From contig SVMM01000009.1 in assembly GCA_015067435.1 (NCBI GenBank), positions 1-64,000 on the forward strand: a stretch of 64,000 bases of DNA, in the 5' to 3' direction. Numbering within the stretch: the stretch's first letter is position 1; each line of letters begins with the position of its first letter. The position numbers and the translations under genes were made by a program. Shown here one piece after another: positions 35,437-44,249 of the stretch. The notes beneath the pieces were generated by a model. The model searched no databases. It saw nothing but the letters and a program-made list of their open reading frames with translations, and was not told the origin of the DNA. The DNA comes from Oscillospiraceae bacterium (GTDB lineage: Bacteria > Bacillota > Clostridia > Oscillospirales > Oscillospiraceae).

Positions 35437-37077
35437 CTATTTCTTCACAAGCAAATTCAGAAGATAAAGTTGTAAAAGCGCCGTGAAATCATTGATTTCA
35501 CGGCGCTTTATGGTGGAGGTTGACCCCTCAAATCCGAACCGCTCAGATGCTTTGAAAGTCTTGGATTTGCAGGAGGTCAAATTATATGCCGTGGTGATCT
35601 CAAAGTCGCCGTCAGGTAACGTCCATACTGTGACCGAGTTCACCATGAGGTCTATGAGCTGCCGTTTGAAACTCTCGTCGTCAATATCTCCGTCCTTGAA
35701 CTGACTGAGCCAATAGATCACTTGGTCACGGTCGAGTCTGAATATCTCCTTTTCCTCGTCGGCGATCTGCCGGTCGAGGTTTTTCTTTTGCTTTTCCAGG
35801 TCAGTCAGTCGATACATGAGGGTGTCCGAAGCGACGCCCTTTTCAATCGCGGTCGCAATGTTGTCGATGGACTTTTGTAGCTCGTCCCGTTTCTCAGTCA
35901 GAGCGGGGAGCTTCGTGTTCTTGGCAATGTCGGCTTCGGTCTGCGCTACGGCAATGTCGGCGATCTCTTCAATGAGATCATCGGAGAGCATGAGCATAGC
36001 GTCTTCGGCTACCCATGTTTCGATAAGCTCCTTTTTGAGCGTTTTCATACGGCAATTACTTGATCGCTTGCGACCGTAGCATTTGTAGTAGTTGTGTACC
36101 ACCCCTGTATGACTTGTGCCTGACTCCCCGTTCATTGCTTGACCGCAATGACCACAAAAGAGCTTCCCTGAGAGTAGGTAGTCAACCTTTGCTTTTCCTC
36201 GCGCCGGTGACTCGCTGTTCTTCTTCAAACGGCGTCCGACTTCGGCGAAGAGCTCCTTGTCGATGATTGCCGGTACGCCGTCCTCGATCTCAATGTCTTT
36301 GTAGCGATATGTGCCGATGTACCTCTTGTTTTTGAACATGGATTTGAAGCTGTTGCGGTTGAACTCGGCGTTCTTCGCCGTCCGATACCCTTTGAGATTA
36401 AAGTCTCGGCAAATGTCGGCGACCGTCCAGCCCTGGACGTACAGCTCAAACGCTTTCTGCACGATAGGAGCGGTTGCGGGGTCAATGACGAGCCGGTGGT
36501 TCTCGATCTTATATCCAAGCGGGACATGACCGCCGATGCTATGACATTTCAAAGCAGACTCCCGCATACCGCGAGTGATCTTCTGCGACAGCTCCGCAGA
36601 ATAGAACTCAGCCATTCCTTCAAGGACGCTTTCGAGAATGATACCTTCGGGGTTGTCGCTGATCTCTTCGGTGACAGAGAGAACCTTGACCCCGTTCTTC
36701 CTGAGCCGCATTTTGTAAACCGCGCTGTCGTTCCTGTTCCTCGCAAATCGGTCGAGCTTCCAGACGATAACGTATTGCCAATGCCGCTTCTCGCTGTCGG
36801 AGATCATTTGAAGGAACTGTACGCGCTTGCTTATGTCTTTTCGGGCAGAGGTTGCGCGGTCGCAGTAGATCGCAACGACTCGGTAATGCCGCAGCTTGCA
36901 GTATGCTATCGCGTCTCGGAGCTGTCCTTCGATGGATTGTTCCTTTTGCCGCTCGGAGCTGAACCGAAGGTAGAGAGCTACGTCGTAGTCGCCCTTGACG
37001 AGTACGACCATGTTCTCGTCGAATTGCGCTACCTCTTCGGGTGTCAGCATAGAGAGGTCGATAGGGTATTTCTTCAT
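35437..37077 (-). CDS. Large serine integrase
   Basis: A 546-residue recombinase. The resolvase domain has the catalytic Ser in YLRFSSERQ (near 45) and the Arg motif KLDRFARN. It is followed by the recombinase domain (GGHVPLGYKI, NKRYIGTYRYKD), a zinc ribbon (CGHCGQAM, CYGRKRSSNC) and a coiled coil from about 390 to 460. The ATG at 37077 follows GTGGAGAAAG; the upstream GTG is less likely. It would integrate and, with a directionality factor, excise the element. A bidirectional hairpin lies inside the 3' end of the frame, so the last 35 codons may not be conserved in relatives. It lies 24 bases after the repressor gene on the same strand. Confidence 0.92.
   Translation of the reverse strand: MKKYPIDLSMLTPEEVAQFDENMVVLVKGDYDVALYLRFSSERQKEQSIEGQLRDAIAYCKLRHYRVVAIYCDRATSARKDISKRVQFLQMISDSEKRHWQYVIVWKLDRFARNRNDSAVYKMRLRKNGVKVLSVTEEISDNPEGIILESVLEGMAEFYSAELSQKITRGMRESALKCHSIGGHVPLGYKIENHRLVIDPATAPIVQKAFELYVQGWTVADICRDFNLKGYRTAKNAEFNRNSFKSMFKNKRYIGTYRYKDIEIEDGVPAIIDKELFAEVGRRLKKNSESPARGKAKVDYLLSGKLFCGHCGQAMNGESGTSHTGVVHNYYKCYGRKRSSNCRMKTLKKELIETWVAEDAMLMLSDDLIEEIADIAVAQTEADIAKNTKLPALTEKRDELQKSIDNIATAIEKGVASDTLMYRLTDLEKQKKNLDRQIADEEKEIFRLDRDQVIYWLSQFKDGDIDDESFKRQLIDLMVNSVTVWTLPDGDFEITTAYNLTSCKSKTFKASERFGFEGSTSTIKRREINDFTALLQLYLLNLLVKK
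35475..35509. terminator. Bidirectional hairpin inside the integrase 3' end
   Basis: A 15-bp perfect stem (AAAGCGCCGTGAAAT with ATTTCACGGCGCTTT). It shares the CGCCGTGAAAT core with the hairpin at 28517-28550 beside the other serine-recombinase remnant. Confidence 0.65.
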
Positions 37078-37101
37078 AGCAGCTTTCTCCACTCTTCGAG
37101 A

Positions 37102-37470
37102 TTAACCAGCCGTTGACGCCGAAGCATTTTTTCTCTCTTCGTTGGTACGGTCATACTCATTCATTGCGATTTGAATGATACGGAGCTTTCCGTCTTCGTC
37201 ACAGTTTGAGAAGTAATGCACCAGCCGTTTTGTCAGACCTTCGGGCGTATCGAGTATATCCAAGAGCTGACGCTTTATATCGTCGATACCCAAGAGATAG
37301 TCGGTCGAAACGTCGAAGTATTGCGCGAGTTTAACGAGGGTGTTTCCGTCAGGAACAGTCCCGTTCTTCCAACGAGTCAAATTGCCTGGACTCATACCGA
37401 GTTCGGAGAGAAGATTACTGATCTTCACTCCTTTCTCGTCGCATAGGGCTTTTATGCGGTCGAAAAACAT
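37102..37470 (-). CDS. XRE-family phage repressor
   Basis: A 122-residue protein with an N-terminal Cro/C1 helix-turn-helix (ISNLLSELGMSPGNLTRWKNG, then LAQYFDVSTDYLLG) and a short C-terminal helical part, no protease domain. The start follows GGGAGGTAG. It is divergent from the Cro-like gene and heads the repressor-integrase operon, the standard lysogeny layout. Confidence 0.88.
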   Translation of the reverse strand: MFFDRIKALCDEKGVKISNLLSELGMSPGNLTRWKNGTVPDGNTLVKLAQYFDVSTDYLLGIDDIKRQLLDILDTPEGLTKRLVHYFSNCDEDGKLRIIQIAMNEYDRTNEERKNASASTAG

Positions 37471-37519
37471 GATACTACCTCCCTGTGAAAAATATTTTTC
37501 GCAAAGTGTAATTTTAGGG

Positions 37520-37548
37520 TTGACAATTACCTTTTGAGGTAGTATATT
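37520..37548 (+). promoter_or_regulatory. Early rightward promoter of the prophage-like element
   Basis: TTGACA, 17 bases, TATATT, in the switch region between repressor and Cro-like gene. Transcription would start near 37555, the first base of a 16-bp repeat arm. Confidence 0.8.
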
Positions 37549-37554
37549 GATAGC

Positions 37555-37705
37555 GTAATCACCAACAACTTTACAAAAGGCAATGAAATCCCCGCCCCTG
37601 CCGGTTTTCTTTTTCGGCGGGAGCTATCCAATGGTTCGTATGGGGTGGCACTCACACTATACCATTGACGACTCTCAAAGTCAAGAAAGAGTTGTTGGTG
37701 ATTAC
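37555..37705. repeat. 16-bp perfect inverted repeat around the switch region
   Basis: GTAATCACCAACAACT at 37555-37570 is repeated inverted at 37690-37705, with 119 bases between. The left arm is at the expected transcript start, the right arm 16 bases before the Cro-like ribosome site. It could be an operator pair, an mRNA stem that controls translation, or an invertible segment. The segment between arms has a second GC-rich hairpin (about 37590-37622) and no gene. Confidence 0.75.
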
Positions 37706-37732
37706 AAGAAAACAATGAAGGGAGGTAGGGAC

Positions 37733-37957
37733 ATGGGTGAGCGTCAGAGCTTGCGAGAGCGGTTGCTTCACAATCATCTTTCGTATGCGTGGCTTATCAA
37801 TATGATGAAGCTCAAAGGTTTCGAGGTTGACAAGTCCACCGTAAGCTCGGCGGTCAACGGAACGATTACCGGCGACCGTGTGACCAAGATCAACGAGATT
37901 GGTCATGCCATTCTCGACAAGTACGAGAATGAGTTTCTGAGTTCCATGAAGTCGTGA
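37733..37957 (+). CDS. Small Cro-like DNA-binding protein
   Basis: A 74-residue protein with a helix-turn-helix-like region (HNHLSYAWLINMMKLKGFEV, then STVSSAVNG). It starts after GGGAGGTAGGG and lies opposite the repressor, so it probably drives the lytic or induced state. Confidence 0.7.
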   Translation: MGERQSLRERLLHNHLSYAWLINMMKLKGFEVDKSTVSSAVNGTITGDRVTKINEIGHAILDKYENEFLSSMKS

Positions 37958-38121
37958 GCGGCTTCACACCAGAGAAACAAGCCCAAGCGTCAGCCCTCGG
38001 TATGACCGTAGCTGGCAAAGTCCGAGAGTTCTTCAAGGACAAGCAGCACCGCAAGGATTTTGAACTCTGGTACGAACGGAAGTACGGAAGACCGTACCAA
38101 TGGAAGAAGGTGAAGGTATGA
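37954..38121 (+). CDS. Small phage protein, 55 residues
   Basis: A GTG start at 37954 overlaps the previous stop (GTGA). The frame reads MSGFTPEKQAQASALG, then VAGKVREFFKD and WYERKYGRPYQWKK. It is basic and unrecognised. The overlaps with genes on both sides support translation. An internal ATG at 38002 is the alternative start. Confidence 0.6.
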   Translation: MSGFTPEKQAQASALGMTVAGKVREFFKDKQHRKDFELWYERKYGRPYQWKKVKV

Positions 38122-38339
38122 AGAAGTTTTGCGGCATCTTAGCGTTTCTCTCGTTCTTTTATGTTCTCGGCGTTGTCGGCGGCATGGAGAATGACATGAT
38201 CGGACTCGGAGAAGGTTTCGTTCGAGCAATGATCGCGCTCGTCCTTATGGCTCTGTTTGCGCGGTTCGCTGGTGCTTATGACTACGCCGACACCGAAAAA
38301 GAAGACCGCCAACAGGAACGGCACTCCTGTCGGCGGTAA
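38118..38339 (+). CDS. Small two-helix membrane protein
   Basis: A 73-residue protein with membrane segments FCGILAFLSFFYVLGVVGG and RAMIALVLMALFARFAGAY and a charged C-terminus. The ATG overlaps the previous stop (ATGA). The family is unknown; small membrane proteins at this place in phages often act in superinfection exclusion, which is inference. Confidence 0.6.
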   Translation: MKKFCGILAFLSFFYVLGVVGGMENDMIGLGEGFVRAMIALVLMALFARFAGAYDYADTEKEDRQQERHSCRR

Positions 38340-38386
38340 GCAAAATGCTCAATCCAATAATAACACAATCTATTTGGAGGTTCAAC

Positions 38387-38899
38387 ATGAAATTCAACAT
38401 TCAGATCACCGTTGAAGAGGACAAGGGCTGCAAGCCCGTTATGATCGCTCCCGTGATTGAGGACGACGAACTGCACGTCGGCGAGGTCGTTGACTTCCAG
38501 CTCACCACCGGCGAGAAAGCTCAGTTCATGGTTCAGCGCGTGGACGAAGACGGGTATCTCTGTATGCTCGTTGACTGTCTTCCCAAAGCGTACTCCATGA
38601 ACAAGGAGAACACCAACAAAGGCGGGTACGCTGAGTCCGATCTTCGCAAACTGCTGAAAGGAGAAATCCTCGATCTGTTCCCCGCTGATCTGCGGGAGCT
38701 GATGCTGCCGTTCTCGAACGGTGATCTTCTGCGTCTGCCGACCGAGAAGGAAATCTTCGGTAAGAACGAATACGGTGCGGACGAACCCGAAAGCGTCAAT
38801 GATAACTTTTGCTTTGCCGTAAAAGCTCTTTCTTCCGTTCGTCGGGGTCAAGTCGTAGATACGCATTTTAATATACTCCTTTCAACTAAGTTAAAATAA
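38387..38899 (+). CDS. DUF6273-like protein, probably truncated
   Basis: A 170-residue protein after ATTTGGAGG. The block GGYAESDLRKLLKGEILDLF and PTEKEIFGKNEYG resembles DUF6273 domains of clostridial phages. The expected C-terminal Trp-rich half is absent: after NFCFAVKALSSV the sequence changes character and stops. The 650-base gap behind it suggests a deletion removed its end and probably the replication genes. Confidence 0.6.
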   Translation: MKFNIQITVEEDKGCKPVMIAPVIEDDELHVGEVVDFQLTTGEKAQFMVQRVDEDGYLCMLVDCLPKAYSMNKENTNKGGYAESDLRKLLKGEILDLFPADLRELMLPFSNGDLLRLPTEKEIFGKNEYGADEPESVNDNFCFAVKALSSVRRGQVVDTHFNILLSTKLK

Positions 38900-39546
38900 T
38901 GGGCTAAAGTTATGCTCTGCTGTCCTCTCACGATAAAAAGAGGGGCTTGCAATGGGCTTTTCTATGGTCTATTATACACGATTTTAATTTACTGTCAAGA
39001 GGTAAATTAAAAATATATTCAAGATTTTGTTTAAGCCCTGCCGCGCTGCCGGTCGGCTGATCTTCCAGGGCTTGCGGCTGATCTGGTATTATTGCGGCTC
39101 TTCCAGGGCTTGCGGGGCTTGTCTGCCGGTTATCGCTCTGCCGGTCGGCGTCGGCTGATCTGGTCGGGGGCAGGGGGATAGAGGGACGGCAGCAGGGGCG
39201 GGGTGAGTGCGAAAAATACCGCAAAAATTAAAAAGGACTATTTAACTTTACCTCTCCTATGTTAATTTAACTATCTCCCGTTTCTTAAACTAAAAATCCA
39301 GCGCAAAAAGAAAAAGACCCCCTATTTTTGCTCTGACACCCCTCGATTTCCCCGATATTTTAATTTAATCTCGATTTTATTCAAAGAAAAAGTGAATAAT
39401 CTAAGCGTTTTGCTATAAAGTCCTCTATAGAGAGCATACTAAGAAAAACTTATGGAAAAGTGACTAATATTATTCACTTAATTTCAATTTACCTATTGAC
39501 AGTTTATTAAAATCGCTGTATACTCGCCTTGTCAGGAGGGACGAAC
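38900..39546. other. Gene-free region with GC-rich repeats and AT-rich flanks
   Basis: No gene. The 39040-39180 part is GC-rich and repetitive: TCTTCCAGGGCTTGCGG occurs at 39061-39077 and 39099-39115, GGCTGATCTGGT at 39076-39087 and 39153-39164, CTGCCGGTCGG at 39046-39056 and 39138-39148. The flanks are AT-rich with repeated TTAATTTA-like words. This could be an origin, a packaging (pac) site or a deletion scar. Confidence 0.6.
39496..39524 (+). promoter_or_regulatory. Strong promoter of the second serine recombinase
   Basis: TTGACA, 17 bases, TATACT, 22 bases before the start. It is likely to drive recombinase, lipoprotein and perhaps the terminase operon. Confidence 0.85.
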
Positions 39547-40365
39547 ATGAGTGAACTGAAAAGAGCAATCGGGTATATCCGAGTATCGACCAAGCAGCAA
39601 GCCGACGATGATAAGTACGGCATCGAAATCCAGCGGCAAGCCATACTGACCTATGCCGACGCGAACGGCTACTACATTTCCGATTGGAAGATTGACAAGT
39701 ACAGCGGCGCGAAAGACGACCGCCCTGAGCTGAACGCAATTCTCTATGGCGACGATGTGACCAACCCGCCCGTTGAAGCGGTCATTACCTTCAAGAATGA
39801 CCGTATGGCGAGGGACACCAAGCTCTACTTCTACTACCTCTACACGCTCGAAAAGCGCGGAGTGAAGCTGCTGACCGTCAACGAAGAGTTTGACGAGGGA
39901 AGCGAGTTTGCGAACATCTATCGTGCGCTGTTGCAATTTGTCGCGGAGCAGGAGCGGAAGAACATTGCGCTTCGTACCGGCAAGGGTCGGTCGATCAAAG
40001 CGTCTTGCGGCGGGTACAGCGGCGGTCGCTGTCCGTATGGGTACAAGGTGGTAGATCACCGGCTGGTTATCAATGAGGACGAGAAGCCCATTGTCGAGTA
40101 TATGTTCTATGAGAACGACAAGGGTACGCCCATGTTGACCATTGCCGAAAATCTCAATGCCCGTGGGTGCAGGACTCGTAAGGGGACGACCTTCCAGGCG
40201 GCGACGGTGAAGAGTGTTCTGAGCAATCGTCCGCTGTACGAGGGCAAGTACAAGTACGGAAAAGACATGAAGTGGGTGCAGGGAGTCCATGAGCCGATCT
40301 TGACGGCTGGTGAGCCGGTGAGCAATCCGCTTCTGTCCGAGAGCGGTAAAATCAAGTTGATATAA
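39547..40365 (+). CDS. Second serine recombinase, short form
   Basis: A 272-residue recombinase with catalytic Ser in YIRVSTKQQ (near 13), the Arg motif FKNDRMARDT and a recombinase domain (GGRCPYGYKV, NRPLYEGKYKYGK). It ends there, without the zinc ribbon and coiled coil of large integrases. The start follows TCAGGAGGG. Being opposite in strand to the integrase, it may be an invertase, a resolvase or a truncated integrase. Confidence 0.88.
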   Translation: MSELKRAIGYIRVSTKQQADDDKYGIEIQRQAILTYADANGYYISDWKIDKYSGAKDDRPELNAILYGDDVTNPPVEAVITFKNDRMARDTKLYFYYLYTLEKRGVKLLTVNEEFDEGSEFANIYRALLQFVAEQERKNIALRTGKGRSIKASCGGYSGGRCPYGYKVVDHRLVINEDEKPIVEYMFYENDKGTPMLTIAENLNARGCRTRKGTTFQAATVKSVLSNRPLYEGKYKYGKDMKWVQGVHEPILTAGEPVSNPLLSESGKIKLI

Positions 40366-40375
40366 GGGAGTGCGT

Positions 40376-41005
40376 ATGAAGAAACTGCTTATGATCTGTG
40401 TTTTGGCTCTTGCGTTGCTCCTGTCCTCCTGTGCGGCGAGTGAGCCGACGCCGAAAGCGAACCTGGCTGACAGTTTGGAGATCAAAGAATACTCCTGCGT
40501 GATCGACAAGCAGTTTGCCTACTATGTCGCCTTTGTCACCAACACGTCAGACAAGACGCTCGATGTGGAGATCAACATAACGGCGAAAGACGCTGACGGC
40601 AATATGGTCGGCTCAGGAACGGCGTCAGTTCTTGCCGTTGGCTCTGGTCAAACGTCTGGACTCTGGACGACCTTTGACGAGTGGAAGTCGATTGACAGTT
40701 TCGAGTATGTATTGAACGTCAAAGAGTCCTTTTACTTGCCGATTAAAGACATGGTATCATTCGATCATAGCGAAACAGACAGTCGAATTGTTATGTCGGC
40801 GACTAACGGCGGTGAGAAAGACGCTGAGTTCGTTTGGGTTGATGTGGTGTTTCTGAAAGATGGGAACATGGTCAACTTCCGAGAGATCATGCTGACGAAC
40901 GGCGACTGTGTTCTTCCTGCGGGGCAGACCTTGACCGGCGAGGGCGAAGTGTTTTCTCAATACGACGACCTGGTGTTTGCTTACAACGGACGTATTCATA
41001 AGTGA
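40376..41005 (+). CDS. Lipoprotein with an FxLYD-like beta domain
   Basis: A 209-residue protein with signal MKKLLMICVLALALLLSSC, lipobox LSSC, then a beta-rich domain (YVAFVTNTSDKTLDVEINIT) of the FxLYD type, repeated loosely near residue 135. It begins 10 bases after the recombinase stop. Phages of Gram-positives often carry a lipoprotein that blocks superinfection; this is a plausible but unproven role here. Confidence 0.75.
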   Translation: MKKLLMICVLALALLLSSCAASEPTPKANLADSLEIKEYSCVIDKQFAYYVAFVTNTSDKTLDVEINITAKDADGNMVGSGTASVLAVGSGQTSGLWTTFDEWKSIDSFEYVLNVKESFYLPIKDMVSFDHSETDSRIVMSATNGGEKDAEFVWVDVVFLKDGNMVNFREIMLTNGDCVLPAGQTLTGEGEVFSQYDDLVFAYNGRIHK

Positions 41006-41082
41006 TGCTTCTCGTATAGACGAGAGGAACAGCCATGACGGGCTACCTTTGGGTGGCTCGTCATTTTCTTTTGGAGGTAGAT

Positions 41083-42738
41083 ATGGACTATAAGGCAGTA
41101 ACCGGCGCGATCTTGCGCTTTATAGAGGACAAGCCGCTCGATCACGGTGCGTATACCGACCTCTTCTCTGCTGCTCGGCAATGGGAGGAAGAGGATTTTC
41201 AGGCGGCTCATGCTGTGAACGTGCAGCTTCGGGAGCTGGCGACGAAGACCCTGCGGGTATGTCCCGTTGCGGACACCGGCTTCTTCTATGAGACGTACAA
41301 AAAGTCGCTTCTCTTCGATGCGCCGTACTTCTTTGACAGCTTTTTGCTCTACATGGAGCTTGACAGGAAGCCCGAAAAGCGGTTTTACGCTCCTCGGCGG
41401 CACTATTTGAAGCCGATGGTGCAGGGTTTCCAGGACGTTCTTGACGGAAAGCTGCGGCTTTTGACGATCTCCATGCCGAAACGAGCGGGAAAATCGCAAA
41501 CGGGAATCAATTTTGTTAATATGCTCTCAGGGAAATATCCTGATCGAGCGACGCTGATGGAGGGAACGGGCGACGACCTGGTAAAGAGCTTCTACAACGG
41601 GTGTTTGGAGTATGTTCAGACGCCGAACGAGTATCTGTTCTACGACGTGTTCCCCGACGCTCGGCTGGTGCAGACCAACGCCGACATGAAAACGATCAAT
41701 CTGAAAACCCGTTCCCGCTTTCCGACGATTATGTGTCGTTCTATTGACTCCCGTCAGGTCGGTCTTTCCGAAGCGACGAACGTGCTGTACCTCGACGACT
41801 GTGTGGAAGGTCGTGAGGAAGCGAAGAACCGGCAGCGGCTTGACGATAAGTGGGAGATCATATCGGGCGATATTATGGGTCGTGCTATCGAAGGTACGCC
41901 GATGGTCTTCACCGGCACTCGCTACTCTCTGTATGACCCTATTGGTCGGGTGCAGGAGTACGCGCAGCGGGAGGGCTGGAATTGGAGGGCGATTGAGATA
42001 CCCGCCCTTGACCCGATCACCGACGAGAGCAACTACGAGTATGAGCGCGAGGGCAAAAAGGTGTTCACGACCGCCTATTTTAGAGAGCAGCGTGAGCTTT
42101 TGTCCGCAGAGCAGTTCGAGAGCGAGTTCCAACAGCAACCGTTTGAAGCGAAGGGTTTGCTCTTCAACAAGAAAGAGCTGAACTACTTTATCTCCCTGCC
42201 GGTTGATCGTGACCCCGATACGATCATTGCGGTCTGCGATACCGCCGAGAGCGGTGAAGACTCGACCTCCATGCCGGTCGCCGCGATCTACGGCGACGAG
42301 GTTTATATCATCGACGTTGTGTTTGACGATGCTCCTGCCGAAGTGACGAAACCTGAGTGCGCGAACGCGCTGATCTCGAACAGGGTTGCCGAAGCTACCT
42401 TTGAGTCGAATAATGCGGGAACGTATTATGCGCGAGACGTGGCGCAGCTCTGCGAACAGCGAGGGTATATGATCGGCATACGGACGAAGCGGACGGTCAG
42501 CAATAAGCAGACCCGTATTGAGTTCGCTGCCGACAACATCAAGAAGCATTTTTGGTTCAAGGACTCGTCTACCTACGAGAGAGGGAGTCAGTATTGGGCG
42601 TTTATGAAAGAGGTCACGACCTACACCCGCACCGGCAAAGTCCCGCACGACGACGCGCCCGACTCGCTTTCCCTGCTCGAAAACGAAATCCGAGGTCTGA
42701 TCGGGGCGAAGATCGAGGTCATAAAACGCCCCATTTAA
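41083..42738 (+). CDS. terL: Phage terminase large subunit
   Basis: A 551-residue packaging motor. The ATPase has Walker A SMPKRAGKSQTG (130-141) and Walker B NVLYLDD (233-239). The C-terminal RNase-H-like nuclease has IIAVCDTAESGED near 385 and the distal acidic pair in HDDAPDSLSLL near 530. Length is normal. The start is the ATG at 41083 after TTGGAGGTAG. No small terminase gene precedes it. It starts the late operon with the portal gene. Confidence 0.93.
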   Translation: MDYKAVTGAILRFIEDKPLDHGAYTDLFSAARQWEEEDFQAAHAVNVQLRELATKTLRVCPVADTGFFYETYKKSLLFDAPYFFDSFLLYMELDRKPEKRFYAPRRHYLKPMVQGFQDVLDGKLRLLTISMPKRAGKSQTGINFVNMLSGKYPDRATLMEGTGDDLVKSFYNGCLEYVQTPNEYLFYDVFPDARLVQTNADMKTINLKTRSRFPTIMCRSIDSRQVGLSEATNVLYLDDCVEGREEAKNRQRLDDKWEIISGDIMGRAIEGTPMVFTGTRYSLYDPIGRVQEYAQREGWNWRAIEIPALDPITDESNYEYEREGKKVFTTAYFREQRELLSAEQFESEFQQQPFEAKGLLFNKKELNYFISLPVDRDPDTIIAVCDTAESGEDSTSMPVAAIYGDEVYIIDVVFDDAPAEVTKPECANALISNRVAEATFESNNAGTYYARDVAQLCEQRGYMIGIRTKRTVSNKQTRIEFAADNIKKHFWFKDSSTYERGSQYWAFMKEVTTYTRTGKVPHDDAPDSLSLLENEIRGLIGAKIEVIKRPI

Positions 42739-42836
42739 TCGCCAATGGTTTGTTTGAAAATTATGCTTGCAATCCATTGGAGAGTGTGCTATGATTGTAT
42801 GTGTAAAAATGGGTTTCGGAAGGAGGGCGAAAGCGC

Positions 42837-44249
42837 ATGGGCTATTTTGGTCGGCGCAAGATTTTCACCGATGTTGATACGATCACGGCTGAGAACGTAG
42901 TCTCTGTGCTGCAAAAAGCTCTCACCGTTCACAATCAGAACAGGGTAGAGATCGAATACCTCTACGAGTATTACAAGGGTAAACAGCCCATTCTCTACAG
43001 GACGAAAGACGTTCGACCTGAGATTATGAACATTGTGGTCGAAAACCGCGCCAATGAGATCGTTTCTTTCAAGGTTGGCTATCTGATGGGCGAACCTATC
43101 CAATATGTCAGCCGTGGCGACGATGAAGCGATCACCGAGCGTATCAATCGGCTCAATGCCTATATGCAAGCTGAGGATAAGGCGTCGAAGGACAAGCAGC
43201 TCTCGGATTGGTCGCATATCTGCGGTACGTCCTACCGTATGGTGCTTCCTGACAGCAACGCCGGTGAAGACCCTGACGAAGCTCCGTTCGAGGTTTACAC
43301 GCTCGACCCGCGCTTTACCTTTGTGGTCTATCACAACGGCTTGGGTGAAAAGCCCGTGATGAACGTCAAGTATGTGAAGCGCGACGACGGCACGACGCTC
43401 TACAGCGTTTACACGAAGGACACCTACTTCGAGATCAACGACATGACGGCTATCGTAAAGAACGAGCCGCAAGTCCTCGGTCTTCCGATCATCGAATATC
43501 CTGCCAACGACGCTCGGCTCGGTGCTTTCGAGGTCGTGCTTCCCCTGCTCGACGCGATCAACAATGTTGACAGCAACCGGCTTGACGGCGTGGAGCAGTT
43601 CGTCCAGGCACTCATGCTCTTTCACAACGTCGATATTTCCGCGAAGGACTTTGGCGACTTGAAGAAAGAGGGCGCGTTGAAGTTCAAGGACATTGACGCG
43701 CAGCTCAAAGGCGAGATCAAGTATCTGGTCGAAGAACTCAATCAGAGTCAGACGCAGACGCTTGTCGATCACCTTTACGAGACTGTCCTGACTATCGTCG
43801 GTATGCCGAACCGCAACGGCGGTACTTCCACCAGCGATACGGGAACGGCGGTCGTCTATCGTGACGGCTGGTCTTCTGCCGAAGCGAGGGCGAAGGACTC
43901 TGAGCTGGTGTTCAAACAGTCCGAAAAGGAGTTCTTGAAGCTCGTCCTTCGTATCTGCCGCGATCTGAGCGACTTGGAATTGAAGCTCTCCAACATTGAG
44001 ATCAGGTTCACTCGCCGCAATTATGAGAATATCAACGAAAAGGCGAACGTCCTGACGGCAATGCTGAACAACAATAAGATCGCTCCGCAGCTTGCTTTCC
44101 AGCATTGCGGTATGTTCGTAGATGCTGAGAGCGCGTACCTTATGAGCAAGGCATACGCCGAAGAGCAGGAAGCGAAGGAGCTTGCGCGTCTCACCAAGAT
44201 CGCCGGTGTGAAGGACGACGACGAGGACGGTGACGAGGACGATGTATGA
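42837..44249 (+). CDS. Phage portal protein, SPP1 gp6-like
   Basis: A 470-residue portal of the SPP1-type family: VLQKALTVHNQNRVEIEYL, YYKGKQPIL, then VVENRANEIVSFKVGYLMGEP, the classic N-terminal portal block. It forms the dodecameric ring through which DNA enters the head. The C-terminal tail is very acidic (DDDEDGDEDD). Its stop overlaps the holin start, whereas phages of this type have protease and capsid genes there. Confidence 0.93.
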   Translation: MGYFGRRKIFTDVDTITAENVVSVLQKALTVHNQNRVEIEYLYEYYKGKQPILYRTKDVRPEIMNIVVENRANEIVSFKVGYLMGEPIQYVSRGDDEAITERINRLNAYMQAEDKASKDKQLSDWSHICGTSYRMVLPDSNAGEDPDEAPFEVYTLDPRFTFVVYHNGLGEKPVMNVKYVKRDDGTTLYSVYTKDTYFEINDMTAIVKNEPQVLGLPIIEYPANDARLGAFEVVLPLLDAINNVDSNRLDGVEQFVQALMLFHNVDISAKDFGDLKKEGALKFKDIDAQLKGEIKYLVEELNQSQTQTLVDHLYETVLTIVGMPNRNGGTSTSDTGTAVVYRDGWSSAEARAKDSELVFKQSEKEFLKLVLRICRDLSDLELKLSNIEIRFTRRNYENINEKANVLTAMLNNNKIAPQLAFQHCGMFVDAESAYLMSKAYAEEQEAKELARLTKIAGVKDDDEDGDEDDV

